A stretch of 64,000 bases of DNA from Hanstruepera marina (GTDB lineage Bacteria > Bacteroidota > Bacteroidia > Flavobacteriales > Flavobacteriaceae), in contig NZ_JAINVX010000001.1 of assembly GCF_019880635.1 (NCBI RefSeq), positions 1 to 64,000 on the forward strand. The letters are read 5' to 3'. The translations under genes and the position numbers were made by a program. Shown piece after piece: positions 1 through 8,711 of this stretch (position 1 is its first letter; every line of letters starts with the position of its first letter). The notes under the pieces were generated by a model. That model saw nothing but the letters and a program-made list of their open reading frames with translations, was not told the origin of the DNA and did no database searches.

Positions 1-363
1 TCGATACAAATACATTTGCTGATGTCTGATCTTCTGATACTATCGGTAAAAATACATTGCCTGATTGTGATTCTATGGTACTACAGTCTACTACTACTGT
101 TCCTGTTGCATCACATGCACCTGGTCGTGTAAATGTGTAGTTGTATGTTCCAAAGGCTACATTAGCTACTATATTGTCAAATTCTGTTACTGAATACGTG
201 TACGTGTTATTACCATCGGTTAACTCGATATCACCATCTACCCAAGCTCCTATTATTGGATTGCTCGATGTCGATACAAATACGTTGGCTTCTGTTTGTC
301 CACATTGGCTATAACCAAATAAGGTTAACAAGGCAAACACTATTACAAAGTAAATTTTTTTCA
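1..363 (-). CDS. Exported repeat protein, N-terminal part (truncated by window edge)
   Basis: The reading frame opens with ATG at 363 on the minus strand and is still open at base 1, so only about 121 N-terminal residues are visible. It begins with a clear Sec signal peptide (MKKIYFVIVFALLTLFGYSQ) and continues as a beta-rich, Thr/Val/Asn-rich sequence. The motif ANVFVS occurs at about residue 25 and again about 90 residues later, and the DNA at 1-28 resembles that at 271-298, so the protein is probably built of roughly 90-residue repeats. Long flavobacterial surface proteins of this kind often end in a T9SS sorting domain, but that end is outside the window. No function can be assigned. Confidence 0.75.
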
Positions 364-383
364 TGCTTAACTATTTAGATTTA

Positions 384-551
384 TTAATTTGTGTTATTCT
401 TTCTTTTAATCTCCTCAATAATTTTTGTCATCCCTATTTTTAGGGATTCATTTTTCTTGATTAAATCTTTTAACTCGTTGTCAAGATTATCAAGCTCTTC
501 TGATTCCTGTTTGGAATTCTCTGATTTTTTATTGTTCTGTGATTTATTCAA
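384..551 (-). CDS. Possible small charged coiled-coil protein (55 aa, TTG start)
   Basis: A 55-codon open frame lies just upstream of the exported repeat-protein gene on the same strand. It has no ATG; the only candidate start after the upstream in-frame stop is TTG at 551. The product would be Lys/Glu/Asn-rich with a likely helix (ELDNLDNELKDLIKK) and no signal peptide. The 20-base gap to the next gene would fit translational coupling. It could equally be a chance open frame in an AT-rich leader. Confidence 0.3.
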   Translation of the reverse strand: MNKSQNNKKSENSKQESEELDNLDNELKDLIKKNESLKIGMTKIIEEIKRKNNTN

Positions 552-611
552 TTTGATTTTTTTGTTTTGAGTAAAACTATTTTAATCAAATGAAAATGAA
601 GGTGTGGAGTG

Positions 612-664
612 TATTACAAAAAAGCTACAAGGCTAAAAAAAGACATTACAAAATCACTACAAAG
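612..664. repeat. Two imperfect 21-bp direct repeats, 32 bp apart
   Basis: Copies at 612-632 (tattacaaaaaagctacaag) and 644-664 (cattacaaaatcactacaaa) share the pattern ATTACAAAA...CTACAA. They lie between the stop of the LuxR-type regulator gene and the small ORF and exported-protein gene, all transcribed leftward, so they sit where a regulator of the exported-protein gene could bind. Function is inference. Confidence 0.35.
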
Positions 665-745
665 AAATATAAATAACTGATATTCTGTTTTTTAAATCGT
701 AATTTTAAAAATCAGAAAAATGAATGAATTTTTGGTATTGTGAGT

Positions 746-2401
746 CTATTCTAGACTTTTTAGATAAGCAATCAAGTTTTCGTCACGATCAATATGTAAT
801 TTTTTTCGCAGTCTAAATCGTGCCATATTAATACTCTTTACGGATTGATGCGTTATTGCAGATATTTCTTTAGAAGACATATTTAATCTTAAAAACGCAC
901 AAATTTTAACTTCGTTCAATGTTAAATCAGGGTGTGTTTTATGCAGCTCATTATAAAAATCTTTATGCACTTCTTTAAAACGGATTTCAAATTCTTCCCA
1001 CATTTTTGTAGAAGAGTTTTGTCTAATTTCATTAATTATTTGTTGAATTAAATCTTTATTGTCTTTTTTAGCATCAGGTTTTAATTCAATAAGTTTTTTT
1101 GAAATAGAAGTGATAAATTCATTTTTTTCCATCAAGAACATCATATTGGAAGCTAATTCTTTCTTTTTATATTCCAAATCTTGATTAAGCTTTTTCTTTT
1201 CTAAAAGAAGGTTCTCTTCCTTTAGTTTGAGTTTAGCATTTTTGTTTTTCTGATTTATGTACAACAGTATTAAAATAACAGCTAATAATACTGAAAATCC
1301 AGCTACACCTATGTACCGTAATTCTCTGTTCTTATATTCAGCCTCTTGATAAATGCGATCGATTTCGTTTTGCCTTAAAATCTCATCAAACTCATTTTGC
1401 ATTTTAAGTTTAGTAAGCTGCTTGACATCATACTCATCTTGATATTGATTATTAAAATCAATATAGATTTTGTAATATAACAGAGAGGAGTCGACTTCAT
1501 TTTCATTATCATAAATTTCGGCTAATATTTTGGCGCTTTTAAAAATGTTTAATTTGTACGAATTCTCTTTTGAAAGTTTTATGCCTTTACTAGCATACTT
1601 TTTAGCTAAATCAATCTCGCCTTCTTTAAAATATAATTCTGCTGCATTGGTATAAATGGAAGCTTCATAAAATGAAGAAGGTCCAGTATTAAATGAATCT
1701 CTTTTATCTTCAATGGCATTTAAGGCCATTTCTAAATACTCTTTTGCTCTATTATAATCCTCATTTTTTAAATATATCTCGGAAATTGAGTTATAGACAG
1801 AAGCCAAACTGACCCAGTTTTCTGTTTTCAAATGATAAGTCGTTAAGTTTAAGTAACGATTGATGGCATCCTCATCATTTCCGACAATACTCTCAATTAA
1901 TGCAATGTTATAAAGCGGATAAACTGAATTGGGTTCGTCATTATTTTCTAAAAACAGTTTATATGCCTCTTGAAAATTATTTTTTGCATCGTCAAAATCT
2001 TCTATCTGTTTATATACTAGTCCAATATTATTATACAGATGTGGTATAAGTGATTTGAAATTGTTTTCATTAGAAACTGATAAACACTCTTGATATATTT
2101 TTAAGGCTTCTATATGATTATTTTGTGCCAGATTTATATTTCCTAACCGCATTGTGTTTTGTGTATAGGCAAAAAGGCTGTCTGTTTTCCTATATATATT
2201 ACGTGCTTGAGAATAATAAACTTTTGCTGAATCTAGATTGTTCTGCATAACATAAACACGCCCTAGTTGAGCGGACAATTCAGCCTTTTGTAGTGAACTA
2301 TTCGTTTGATTTATTAGCAGCATTAAGCTATCTACTTGTTTTTCTTGTGCATGACAAAACAAGCAATTGCAAACTAAGAACAAAAGAATAGTCTTTTTCA
2401 T
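746..2401 (-). CDS. Membrane-anchored TPR regulator with C-terminal LuxR-type HTH
   Basis: 551 residues. A Sec signal peptide (about 1-19) is followed by a periplasmic array of tetratricopeptide repeats (about 30-335), one transmembrane helix (about 364-382), a cytoplasmic Lys/Glu-rich coiled coil (about 383-430) and a C-terminal helix-turn-helix (about 491-545). The HTH contains LTLNEVKICAFLRL and SSKEISAITHQSVKSINMAR, a pattern of LuxR/GerE-type domains. This architecture is a recurrent flavobacterial one-component regulator that senses outside the inner membrane and binds DNA inside. Targets are unknown; the adjacent exported-protein gene at the left edge, same strand, is a plausible one. 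Start ATG 2401 immediately precedes the signal peptide. Confidence 0.85.
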   Translation of the reverse strand: MKKTILLFLVCNCLFCHAQEKQVDSLMLLINQTNSSLQKAELSAQLGRVYVMQNNLDSAKVYYSQARNIYRKTDSLFAYTQNTMRLGNINLAQNNHIEALKIYQECLSVSNENNFKSLIPHLYNNIGLVYKQIEDFDDAKNNFQEAYKLFLENNDEPNSVYPLYNIALIESIVGNDEDAINRYLNLTTYHLKTENWVSLASVYNSISEIYLKNEDYNRAKEYLEMALNAIEDKRDSFNTGPSSFYEASIYTNAAELYFKEGEIDLAKKYASKGIKLSKENSYKLNIFKSAKILAEIYDNENEVDSSLLYYKIYIDFNNQYQDEYDVKQLTKLKMQNEFDEILRQNEIDRIYQEAEYKNRELRYIGVAGFSVLLAVILILLYINQKNKNAKLKLKEENLLLEKKKLNQDLEYKKKELASNMMFLMEKNEFITSISKKLIELKPDAKKDNKDLIQQIINEIRQNSSTKMWEEFEIRFKEVHKDFYNELHKTHPDLTLNEVKICAFLRLNMSSKEISAITHQSVKSINMARFRLRKKLHIDRDENLIAYLKSLE

Positions 2402-2412
2402 TATTTCAAATA

Positions 2413-2444
2413 TAAAAAAGAGCAGCCAAAATAGCTGCTCTTCT
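2413..2444 (-). terminator. Rho-independent terminator after ssb
   Basis: Perfect 9-bp stem AAGAGCAGC / GCTGCTCTT with a 7-base loop, followed on the minus strand by a T-rich tract. It lies in the 62-base gap between the ssb stop and the start of the LuxR-type gene, so it separates the two transcripts. Confidence 0.8.
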
Positions 2445-2463
2445 TAATCTAAATAAATAATGT

Positions 2464-2796
2464 TTATTTACTCAACATCAATAATTCGTTACAAATTATC
2501 TCTGTCATGTAGCGTTTGTTACCATCCTTATCTTCCCAAGAACGATTTGTCAATTTCCCTTCAATAGCAATTTCCTGTCCTTTGGTTACGTAGTTTTCAA
2601 CCACTTTAACCAACCCACCTTTTACAACAATGTTATGCCAGTAAGCGCGCTCAACTTTTTGACCGTTTTTGTCTTTGTAGCTATCGTCAGTAGCTAATGA
2701 GAATTTGGCCATTTTGTTACCATCTTCAAAATTTACAATTTCTGGATCTTGTCCCAATCTACCAATCAACTGTACTTTGTTTCGTAATGCGTTCAT
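2464..2796 (-). CDS. ssb: Single-stranded DNA-binding protein, short tail-less form
   Basis: 110 residues forming essentially one OB fold. It begins MNALRNKVQLIGRLGQDPE, contains AYWHNIVV at mid-protein and KGQEIAIEGKL in the last third, all typical of bacterial SSB. It stops right after the fold: there is no Gly/Pro-rich linker and no acidic C-terminal tip that recruits partner proteins in housekeeping SSBs of 140-180 residues. It is therefore likely a secondary SSB, of the type linked to stress or DNA uptake, rather than the essential copy. Monocistronic, with a clear terminator downstream and an AT-rich leader upstream. Confidence 0.92.
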   Translation of the reverse strand: MNALRNKVQLIGRLGQDPEIVNFEDGNKMAKFSLATDDSYKDKNGQKVERAYWHNIVVKGGLVKVVENYVTKGQEIAIEGKLTNRSWEDKDGNKRYMTEIICNELLMLSK

Positions 2797-2904
2797 AATT
2801 TTAAATTTTAATGTTAAACAGTTAATACTATCGAGTTCTTATATTTCGACAAGGCAAAGATGCAACAGCTTGCAAAGATTATTCGGTTGTTACCTATTTA
2901 AATT

Positions 2905-2936
2905 CGTTTGTAAATGTTTGTTGTCGTTTGTAAATG
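2905..2936. repeat. 12-bp direct repeat at 20-bp spacing (possible operator)
   Basis: CGTTTGTAAATG occurs exactly at 2905-2916 and 2925-2936. The 20-bp period places both copies on the same face of the helix. The pair lies in the divergent region between ssb and the serine hydrolase gene and overlaps the proposed -33 element of the latter, a position suited to a dimeric regulator. Confidence 0.45.
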
Positions 2937-2956
2937 GATTTAATTCCCTATATTTA
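2927..2956 (+). promoter_or_regulatory. Candidate Bacteroidota promoter for the serine hydrolase operon
   Basis: TTTG at 2927-2930 and TATATTTA at 2949-2956, 18 bases apart, fit the Bacteroidota sigma-ABfr pattern (TTG, about 19 bases, TAnnTTTG) with one mismatch at the last base. Transcription would begin about 15 bases before the ATG at 2977. Confidence 0.4.
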
Positions 2957-2976
2957 GGCATCTAAATGCATAGAAA

Positions 2977-4122
2977 ATGAAAAACCGCCTTTCAACATTG
3001 TTCCTTTTTGTAAGTATTTCGTTTGGATACTCACAAATCACTGAAAAAGTTAGCTTAAACGATTCTGTAAAAACAGTATTAAATACTACTGTAAAGGATG
3101 GACGAATTCCTGGCATAAGCTTTTCAATTATTGAAAGTAATGGCGACATCAAAAACTATACTGCTGGTTTTTCTGATGTTGAAACCCAAACAGAGCTCAC
3201 TACACAAAAAACTTTTCTATCTGGTAGTATTGGTAAAACCTATGCTGCCACTTTGGTGTTTAGATTGGTGGAATCTGGTAAAATTGATTTATCTAAAAAA
3301 TATAAAGATTACTTTCAGGATACCAAATGGTTATCAGAACTGCCAAACATAAACGACATTACGGTTGAAATGTTACTGCAACACACCAGTGGCTTGCCAC
3401 GCTACGTATTAAAGCCCGAGATTTGGAATGCTTTACATGAAGACCCCAATAAGGTTTGGACATATGAAGAGCGTTTAAAAGTTATTTTTAAGGATGAACC
3501 TGTTCATGAAGCAGGAAAAGGTTGGGCGTATTCAGATACCAATTACATTCTATTGGGTATGTTAATAGAACATGTTACTGGTAACGCTTATTACGATTTA
3601 GTACAAAATGTTATTTTTAAGCCTTTGCAATTAACGCATACTTACCCTTCAAACCATAGACATATCGAAAATTTAGCACAAGGGTATTCTAAACTACCAT
3701 CAGGTTTTCACGTGCCTCCAAAAACCGTAAAAGACAAAACCTATTACATGAATCCTCAATTGGAATGGACTGGTGGTGGTATGGCTTCAACTACCGAAGA
3801 TTTAGCCAAGTGGGCAAAATATTATTATGAAGGTAAATTGGTTTCTAAAACCAGTTTAAGCAGTATAACAACTCCAAACCCTAACGGTAAGCATGTAGAA
3901 GGCACCAATTCTTACGGTATGGGAAGCTTTATTTACGAAACTAAACATGGCGAAGCTTATGGACATAGCGGTTTTATGCCAGGGTTTAACGCCCTTTTTG
4001 TTTACTATCCTAAACTAGGTATAGCAGCTGCCTTGAACATTAACTGCGATTACGCTGTGGGTATTTTAAATATGAATACATTAATGGATACTTTAGTTTC
4101 AATAGGGATTTCGGAAGACTAA
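2977..4122 (+). CDS. Exported serine hydrolase, beta-lactamase/class C PBP family
   Basis: 381 residues with an N-terminal signal peptide (about 1-20, ending FGYSQ). It carries the family landmarks in order: SxxK as SIGK in LSGSIGKTYAA (about 85-95), HTSGLP (about 135), YSDTNY as the Tyr-x-Asn element (about 187) and HSG in AYGHSGFMPGF near residue 330. This fits the PF00144 acyl-serine hydrolases (esterases, D-aminopeptidases, PBP-like enzymes); substrate cannot be told. It is followed one base later by the DinB gene, so the two are probably cotranscribed. Confidence 0.88.
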   Translation: MKNRLSTLFLFVSISFGYSQITEKVSLNDSVKTVLNTTVKDGRIPGISFSIIESNGDIKNYTAGFSDVETQTELTTQKTFLSGSIGKTYAATLVFRLVESGKIDLSKKYKDYFQDTKWLSELPNINDITVEMLLQHTSGLPRYVLKPEIWNALHEDPNKVWTYEERLKVIFKDEPVHEAGKGWAYSDTNYILLGMLIEHVTGNAYYDLVQNVIFKPLQLTHTYPSNHRHIENLAQGYSKLPSGFHVPPKTVKDKTYYMNPQLEWTGGGMASTTEDLAKWAKYYYEGKLVSKTSLSSITTPNPNGKHVEGTNSYGMGSFIYETKHGEAYGHSGFMPGFNALFVYYPKLGIAAALNINCDYAVGILNMNTLMDTLVSIGISED

Positions 4123-4123
4123 C

Positions 4124-4648
4124 ATGGCTTTTAATTTAGAAAAATCGATAGAAGTTTTAGAACGAACACCTAAAGCATTACATGTGCTACTAATTGGTTT
4201 ATCTGATGATTGGATTTATAGTAATGAAGGCGATAATACTTGGAGTCCATTTGATGTTGTTGGCCATTTGATTCATGGCGAAAAAACCGATTGGATTCCT
4301 AGAATAACTAACGTTTTAAATAAATCTGAAAATAAAATGTTTGAGCCTTTCGATAGGTTTGCACAATTTGAGGCCTCTAAAAACAAATCCATACATACCT
4401 TGTTGGGTGAATTTGAAACGTTACGATACCAAAATCTAGCTTATTTAAAAACTTTAAATATTTCTAAAGAGCAATTGTATTTAAAAGGGCAACACCCCGA
4501 ATTAGGCGAAGTAACTCTTGAGCAATTAATTGCAACCTGGGTAACGCACGATTTAGGGCACATAGCTCAAATATCTCGAGTAATGGCCAAACAGTACAAA
4601 AACAATGTTGGCCCTTGGATACAATATATCTCCATCTTAAATGACTAA
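4124..4648 (+). CDS. DinB-family (DinB_2) four-helix protein
   Basis: 174 residues, all-helical, cytoplasmic. It has the metal-binding histidine pattern of DinB-like proteins: GHLIHGEKTDW at about residue 47 and THDLGHIAQISRVM at about 143. Members range from damage-inducible proteins to thiol-dependent transferases; the substrate is not predictable here. Start ATG one base after the upstream stop; two bases separate its stop from the zinc-ribbon gene, so 2977-4998 looks like one operon. Confidence 0.8.
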   Translation: MAFNLEKSIEVLERTPKALHVLLIGLSDDWIYSNEGDNTWSPFDVVGHLIHGEKTDWIPRITNVLNKSENKMFEPFDRFAQFEASKNKSIHTLLGEFETLRYQNLAYLKTLNISKEQLYLKGQHPELGEVTLEQLIATWVTHDLGHIAQISRVMAKQYKNNVGPWIQYISILND

Positions 4649-4650
4649 TT

Positions 4651-4998
4651 ATGCAGAAACAATGTTTAGAATGTGGTGAAAAAATTGTGGGACGAATTGA
4701 CAAAAAATTCTGCAGTGATGCTTGTCGTAATACATACAATAACCGCATAAACAAGGATAGTAAAAACCTGATTAGAAACACCAACAATTGGCTTCGTAAA
4801 AACTATCGTATTCTCGAAGAGCTCAACCCAGATAAAAAAACAAAAACGTCAAGAGCTAAACTTATTGAAAAAGGGTTTGACTTTAATTATATAACAAGCA
4901 TATATACCACAAAAGCAGGAACTGTGTATTACTTCGTATACGATCAAGGGTATTTACCTTTAGAAAATGATTTTTATGCTTTAGTAAAACGCGAGTAA
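4651..4998 (+). CDS. Small zinc-ribbon protein
   Basis: 115 residues. The N-terminus has two cysteine pairs, CLECGEK and CSDACRNTYNNR (CxxC and CxxxC), a zinc ribbon like that of DUF2116-type proteins. The rest is basic and helical, with a beta-rich C-terminus (TKAGTVYYFVYDQGYLPL). Such proteins are common and uncharacterised in Flavobacteriia. Last gene of the serine hydrolase/DinB operon; the next gene is convergent. Confidence 0.7.
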   Translation: MQKQCLECGEKIVGRIDKKFCSDACRNTYNNRINKDSKNLIRNTNNWLRKNYRILEELNPDKKTKTSRAKLIEKGFDFNYITSIYTTKAGTVYYFVYDQGYLPLENDFYALVKRE

Positions 4999-5006
4999 AA
5001 AAATTG

Positions 5007-5474
5007 CTATTTCCAGTTGTGCCCTTTAAGCTCTAAAGCGGCTTTTAAAATATCTTTTTGGCTAATTTGTCCAACCAATTTTCCTTCTTCAACAATTGGA
5101 AAACGGCGCCTTTTGGAGTCTAAAAATTTTTTGGCAGCATCAAAAACATTCATGTTACCATCAATAGTTTCTACGTCTTTAATCATCCGTTTTTCCACAT
5201 TATCACTTTCCATCGGCATATTATAATAACGGCTATCACTAATTTGTTTTAAGCAATCACCTTCAGAAATTATACCCACTAATTCATTCTTTTCATTAAC
5301 AACTGGTCCACCAGAAATTTTGTTCTTAATAAGTATATCAATAACCTCTTCAACAGATTGTTCTGCTTTAAAAGTTATTAAATCGCGTGTCATATAATCG
5401 CAAACTCGTAATGGTTTCTCTATAGTATCATTATTTTGTTGCTTTCTTGCTCCTTGAAAACTTTTTATACCCAT
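5007..5474 (-). CDS. CBS-pair (Bateman) domain protein
   Basis: 155 residues from the ATG at 5474; a TTG eight codons upstream would be in frame, but the ATG is preceded by TAAATTTAAGATT, a usual leader here. Two CBS motifs follow: about 25-80 (DYMTRDLITFKAEQSVEEV ending in GIISEGD) and about 90-145 (MIKDVETIDGNMNVFDAAK, RRFPIVEEGKLVGQIS). Stand-alone CBS pairs bind adenine nucleotides and act as energy sensors, often on other proteins; the partner is unknown. Confidence 0.85.
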   Translation of the reverse strand: MGIKSFQGARKQQNNDTIEKPLRVCDYMTRDLITFKAEQSVEEVIDILIKNKISGGPVVNEKNELVGIISEGDCLKQISDSRYYNMPMESDNVEKRMIKDVETIDGNMNVFDAAKKFLDSKRRRFPIVEEGKLVGQISQKDILKAALELKGHNWK

Positions 5475-5595
5475 AATCTTAAATTTACTTGTAGTCAATA
5501 TACCAATTTTTAGACTGTTTTCCTATTGCAAGTTTTCAACACAACAAGCCATGTTAAAATTGTTTACTTTTATATCAAACTAATGCGCTAATAAC

Positions 5596-7896
5596 ATGTC
5601 TAAACGAATTATAGCTTTTTTGTTAATTGCTCTAGCCATATACTGGAGTTTTTCGGTATTACTCCCAAATACCATTTCAGATATTGACACACCAGACTCA
5701 AAATTTTCTACACATCGCGCTTTGGTACATTTAAAAGCAATTTCAAAGCAACCTCATTATGTTGGTAACGCCAATCACAGTGAAGTTAGAAATTACCTCA
5801 TTTCAGAATTGAAAAAATTGGGTTTAGAAACTCAAGTGCAAGAAGGGTACTCCATGGGACCTTGGGGGAATCTATCAAAAGCAAAAAATATTTTAGCGCG
5901 AATTAAAGGACGTGATTCCGGAAAAGCCCTACTCCTATTATCGCATTATGACAGTAACCCACACTCTTCTTTTGGAGCCAGTGATGCAGGTTCGGGTATT
6001 GTCACCATTTTAGAAGGTGTTCGTGCTTTTTTGACTGAAAACAAAACCCCAAAAAACGATATTATTATTTTATTTAGTGATGCTGAAGAGTTGGGATTAA
6101 ATGGCGCTGATATTTTTGTAAATCAACATCCATGGGCAAAAGATGTTGGACTCGTTCTAAATTTTGAAGCTCGCGGAAGTGGTGGCCCAAGTTACATGCT
6201 TATTGAAACCAATCAAGGGAATGCTAGCCTCATGAAACATTTTGTTGAAGCCAATCCTGAATATCCTGTGGCCAATTCGTTGGCATATAGTATTTACAAA
6301 ATGCTACCTAACGACACCGATTTAACACGGTTTCGTGAAGATGGCGATATTGACGGTTTTAATTTTGCCTTTATAGATGATCATTTTGACTACCATACGG
6401 CTTTAGACACCTATGAAAGACTGGATAGGAACACATTGGAACATCAAGGTAGTTACTTAATGCCTTTACTATATTATTTTGCTGATGCCGACTTAACCGA
6501 TATAAAAAACAACGAAGACCATATCTATTTTAACGTGCCTCTGTTTAAAACAGTAATCTATCCATTTTCATGGATTATGCCCATGCTTATTTTGTCTATT
6601 GTACTATTTGTTGGCCTAATAGTTTATGGACTCAAAAAAGAAAGCTTGTCATTAAACCAAATTGGCAAGGGGTTTATTGCCTTTTTTACGGCCTTAATTC
6701 TTTCTGCTGCTAGTGGGTTTGTATTATGGAAATTACTTTTAAAACTTTACCCGCAATACCAAGATATGCTTCATGGGTTTACCTATAACGGCCACACCTA
6801 TATTGCTGCATTTACATGTTTGGCATTGGCCATATGTTTTATGGTTTACCATAAGTTTTATGCTTCAGAAAACACAGCCAGTTTATTAATTGCACCTCTT
6901 GCTTTCTGGATAGTAATATGCGGTATAGTTGCTTTAGCGTTAAAAGGTGCTAGCTTTTTTATCATTCCAGTTTTATTTGGCTTATTAAGCCTGCTTGTTT
7001 TAATTAGGCAAAAAGAACCCAATATATATGTATTGGTGTTTTTAAGCCTACCAGTAATTACTATTATGGCTCCTTTGGTTAAAATGTTTCCGGTAGGATT
7101 AGGCCTTAAAATTCTATTTGTATCCTGTGTTTTAGTTGTGCTAATTTTTGGGTTGACAATAAGTGTTTTTGGGTCGTTCCCAAAGAAAAATAGATTAGCC
7201 TATCTGTTTTTAAGCCTAACAATTGCTTGTTTGGCTGTATCGCATGGCCGTGCCTCTTTTTCAGAAGACAGACCCAAACCTAACAGTTTGCTATACGTAC
7301 TCAATGCTAACAATCAATCTGCTGTTTGGGCAACCTATGATAATGTGTTGGACGATTGGACGAAAGCACATCTAACTGATAATCCTGAACCAGCTTCAGA
7401 GTTACAAGAAAACACCATTGGCAGTAAATATAAAACTGGTTTTACATTTACCAACAAAGCCGAATTGAAATCTCTTCCAGAACCTTCCATCACTATTTTG
7501 CAAGACACGGTTATTGGAGACAATCGTGACATTGTTGTTCAAATAAAATCTAATCGTCAGGCAGAACGTTTTGAAGTATTTTCAGATTCAACCAATGTGT
7601 TTAAACGCTTTACTATTAATGGTGTTTCTGCAAAACGGGATAACAATGCTGATTATGTATTCGAAAAACGATTCCAAAACAGACTCTTTAGCTACTACGT
7701 TTCAGATAACGAACCGCTTGAGATGCATTTTGTTGTACCCAAAAATCAGCAGACTCGTTTCACGATTTACGAAGCCACCTTTAATTTGCTGGAAGATCAA
7801 AATTTTGAGGTATCAAAGCGACAGCCAAATATGATTCCAAAACCTTTTGTACTAAATGATGCCGTTGTGGTTAAAAAACAATTGACCATTAAATAA
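5596..7896 (+). CDS. Membrane-bound M28 family zinc peptidase
   Basis: 766 residues. One N-terminal membrane anchor (about 5-23), then a periplasmic M28 domain (about 30-300) with di-zinc ligands: His and Asp in LLSHYD, bridging Asp in ASDAGSG, Glu pair in SDAEELGLNGA and His in FDYHTALDTYE. From about 315 to 560 there are around eight hydrophobic helices, followed by a 200-residue beta-rich domain. This matches the Fxna/ERMP1-like class of aminopeptidases. Likely removes N-terminal residues from peptides at the periplasmic face. The TPR gene that follows may be cotranscribed. Confidence 0.87.
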   Translation: MSKRIIAFLLIALAIYWSFSVLLPNTISDIDTPDSKFSTHRALVHLKAISKQPHYVGNANHSEVRNYLISELKKLGLETQVQEGYSMGPWGNLSKAKNILARIKGRDSGKALLLLSHYDSNPHSSFGASDAGSGIVTILEGVRAFLTENKTPKNDIIILFSDAEELGLNGADIFVNQHPWAKDVGLVLNFEARGSGGPSYMLIETNQGNASLMKHFVEANPEYPVANSLAYSIYKMLPNDTDLTRFREDGDIDGFNFAFIDDHFDYHTALDTYERLDRNTLEHQGSYLMPLLYYFADADLTDIKNNEDHIYFNVPLFKTVIYPFSWIMPMLILSIVLFVGLIVYGLKKESLSLNQIGKGFIAFFTALILSAASGFVLWKLLLKLYPQYQDMLHGFTYNGHTYIAAFTCLALAICFMVYHKFYASENTASLLIAPLAFWIVICGIVALALKGASFFIIPVLFGLLSLLVLIRQKEPNIYVLVFLSLPVITIMAPLVKMFPVGLGLKILFVSCVLVVLIFGLTISVFGSFPKKNRLAYLFLSLTIACLAVSHGRASFSEDRPKPNSLLYVLNANNQSAVWATYDNVLDDWTKAHLTDNPEPASELQENTIGSKYKTGFTFTNKAELKSLPEPSITILQDTVIGDNRDIVVQIKSNRQAERFEVFSDSTNVFKRFTINGVSAKRDNNADYVFEKRFQNRLFSYYVSDNEPLEMHFVVPKNQQTRFTIYEATFNLLEDQNFEVSKRQPNMIPKPFVLNDAVVVKKQLTIK

Positions 7897-7967
7897 TTAA
7901 CCCTGTTTTAAGAGATTGGTTGGCTATTTTTTATAGTTTTGATGCATGTTTAAAAAATAAATATATC

Positions 7968-8663
7968 ATGAAGAAACTAGTAGTCATTCTTTTACTTTTT
8001 ATAACAGCTAATACCCTAGCTCAAACCAATCAGGAATTGCTAAAACACTATGAAGCCTATTATAAACAAATGAAGCAACAAGGTGATGTGCAAGGCGTAA
8101 TAAATGGCCTAACCCATTTAGCTGTTTTGGAACCCAATCAGGCCAGAAAAGATACTTTGGCATTAATTTACATGAGCGAAGGCATGCATGTGCAAGCCTT
8201 AAACACTATAGGTATAGAAAACAATGCAGCCGATTCTGAAATAGCTATAGAAGTAAAAGCCGTATCGTTAAAAGCCCTAAATGAAACCGAACGTGCTTTG
8301 GTGTTTTTTGAAAAACTGTTTAACCGTAATCCTAACGTTTCTGTGGCTTATGAATTGGCAGAATCGTATTTACAGACCAATCAATTGGAAAAGGCAAAAA
8401 CCTATGCCGATTATGGTGCTGAAAATTCTACTGACAAAATGGGCAAAACCTTTTACGAATCGCAACAACCCTATCAAGTACCTTTGAAAGCCGCTTTTAT
8501 GTATTTACAAGGTTTAATTACATTTAACCAAGACAAAACTGCCAATATTGATGCTGCTGCTTCCATTTTAGAAGAAGCTATAAAATTGGCGCCTAACTTT
8601 AATTTAGCCCGATTAAGCAAAAACGCTATTTTAAACCAAAAGCCCAAACCAAAAGAAGATTAA
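7968..8663 (+). CDS. Exported TPR protein
   Basis: 231 residues from ATG 7968, chosen because it directly precedes a signal peptide (MKKLVVILLLFITANTLAQ); the upstream TTG at 7920 would add 16 residues that destroy it. The mature part is helical with about four tetratricopeptide-like repeats (for example ALNETERALVFFEKLFNRNP and LAESYLQTNQLEKAKTYA). Probably a periplasmic scaffold; no partner is evident. The 71-base gap after the M28 gene permits cotranscription, and a strong terminator follows. Confidence 0.75.
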   Translation: MKKLVVILLLFITANTLAQTNQELLKHYEAYYKQMKQQGDVQGVINGLTHLAVLEPNQARKDTLALIYMSEGMHVQALNTIGIENNAADSEIAIEVKAVSLKALNETERALVFFEKLFNRNPNVSVAYELAESYLQTNQLEKAKTYADYGAENSTDKMGKTFYESQQPYQVPLKAAFMYLQGLITFNQDKTANIDAAASILEEAIKLAPNFNLARLSKNAILNQKPKPKED

Positions 8664-8679
8664 ACTTGTATCATTATAT

Positions 8680-8711
8680 TAAAAAAGCGACCATTGAGGT
8701 TGCTTTTTTAT
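8680..8711. terminator. Terminator hairpin after the TPR gene
   Basis: Stem AAAAAAGCGACC / GGTTGCTTTTTT (one G-T pair) with a 5-base loop, flanked by A and T runs, so it could act in both directions. Its stem closely matches the hairpin at 9717-9753. Confidence 0.85.

Noticed and set aside
4464-4787. 107-codon open frame on the minus strand across DinB and zinc-ribbon genes
   Set aside because: It lies antisense to two well-supported genes, has low-complexity hydrophobic composition and no family resemblance.
5475-5498. Upstream TTG start for the CBS protein
   Set aside because: The extra eight residues are not part of the domain and the ATG at 5474 has a typical AT-rich leader.
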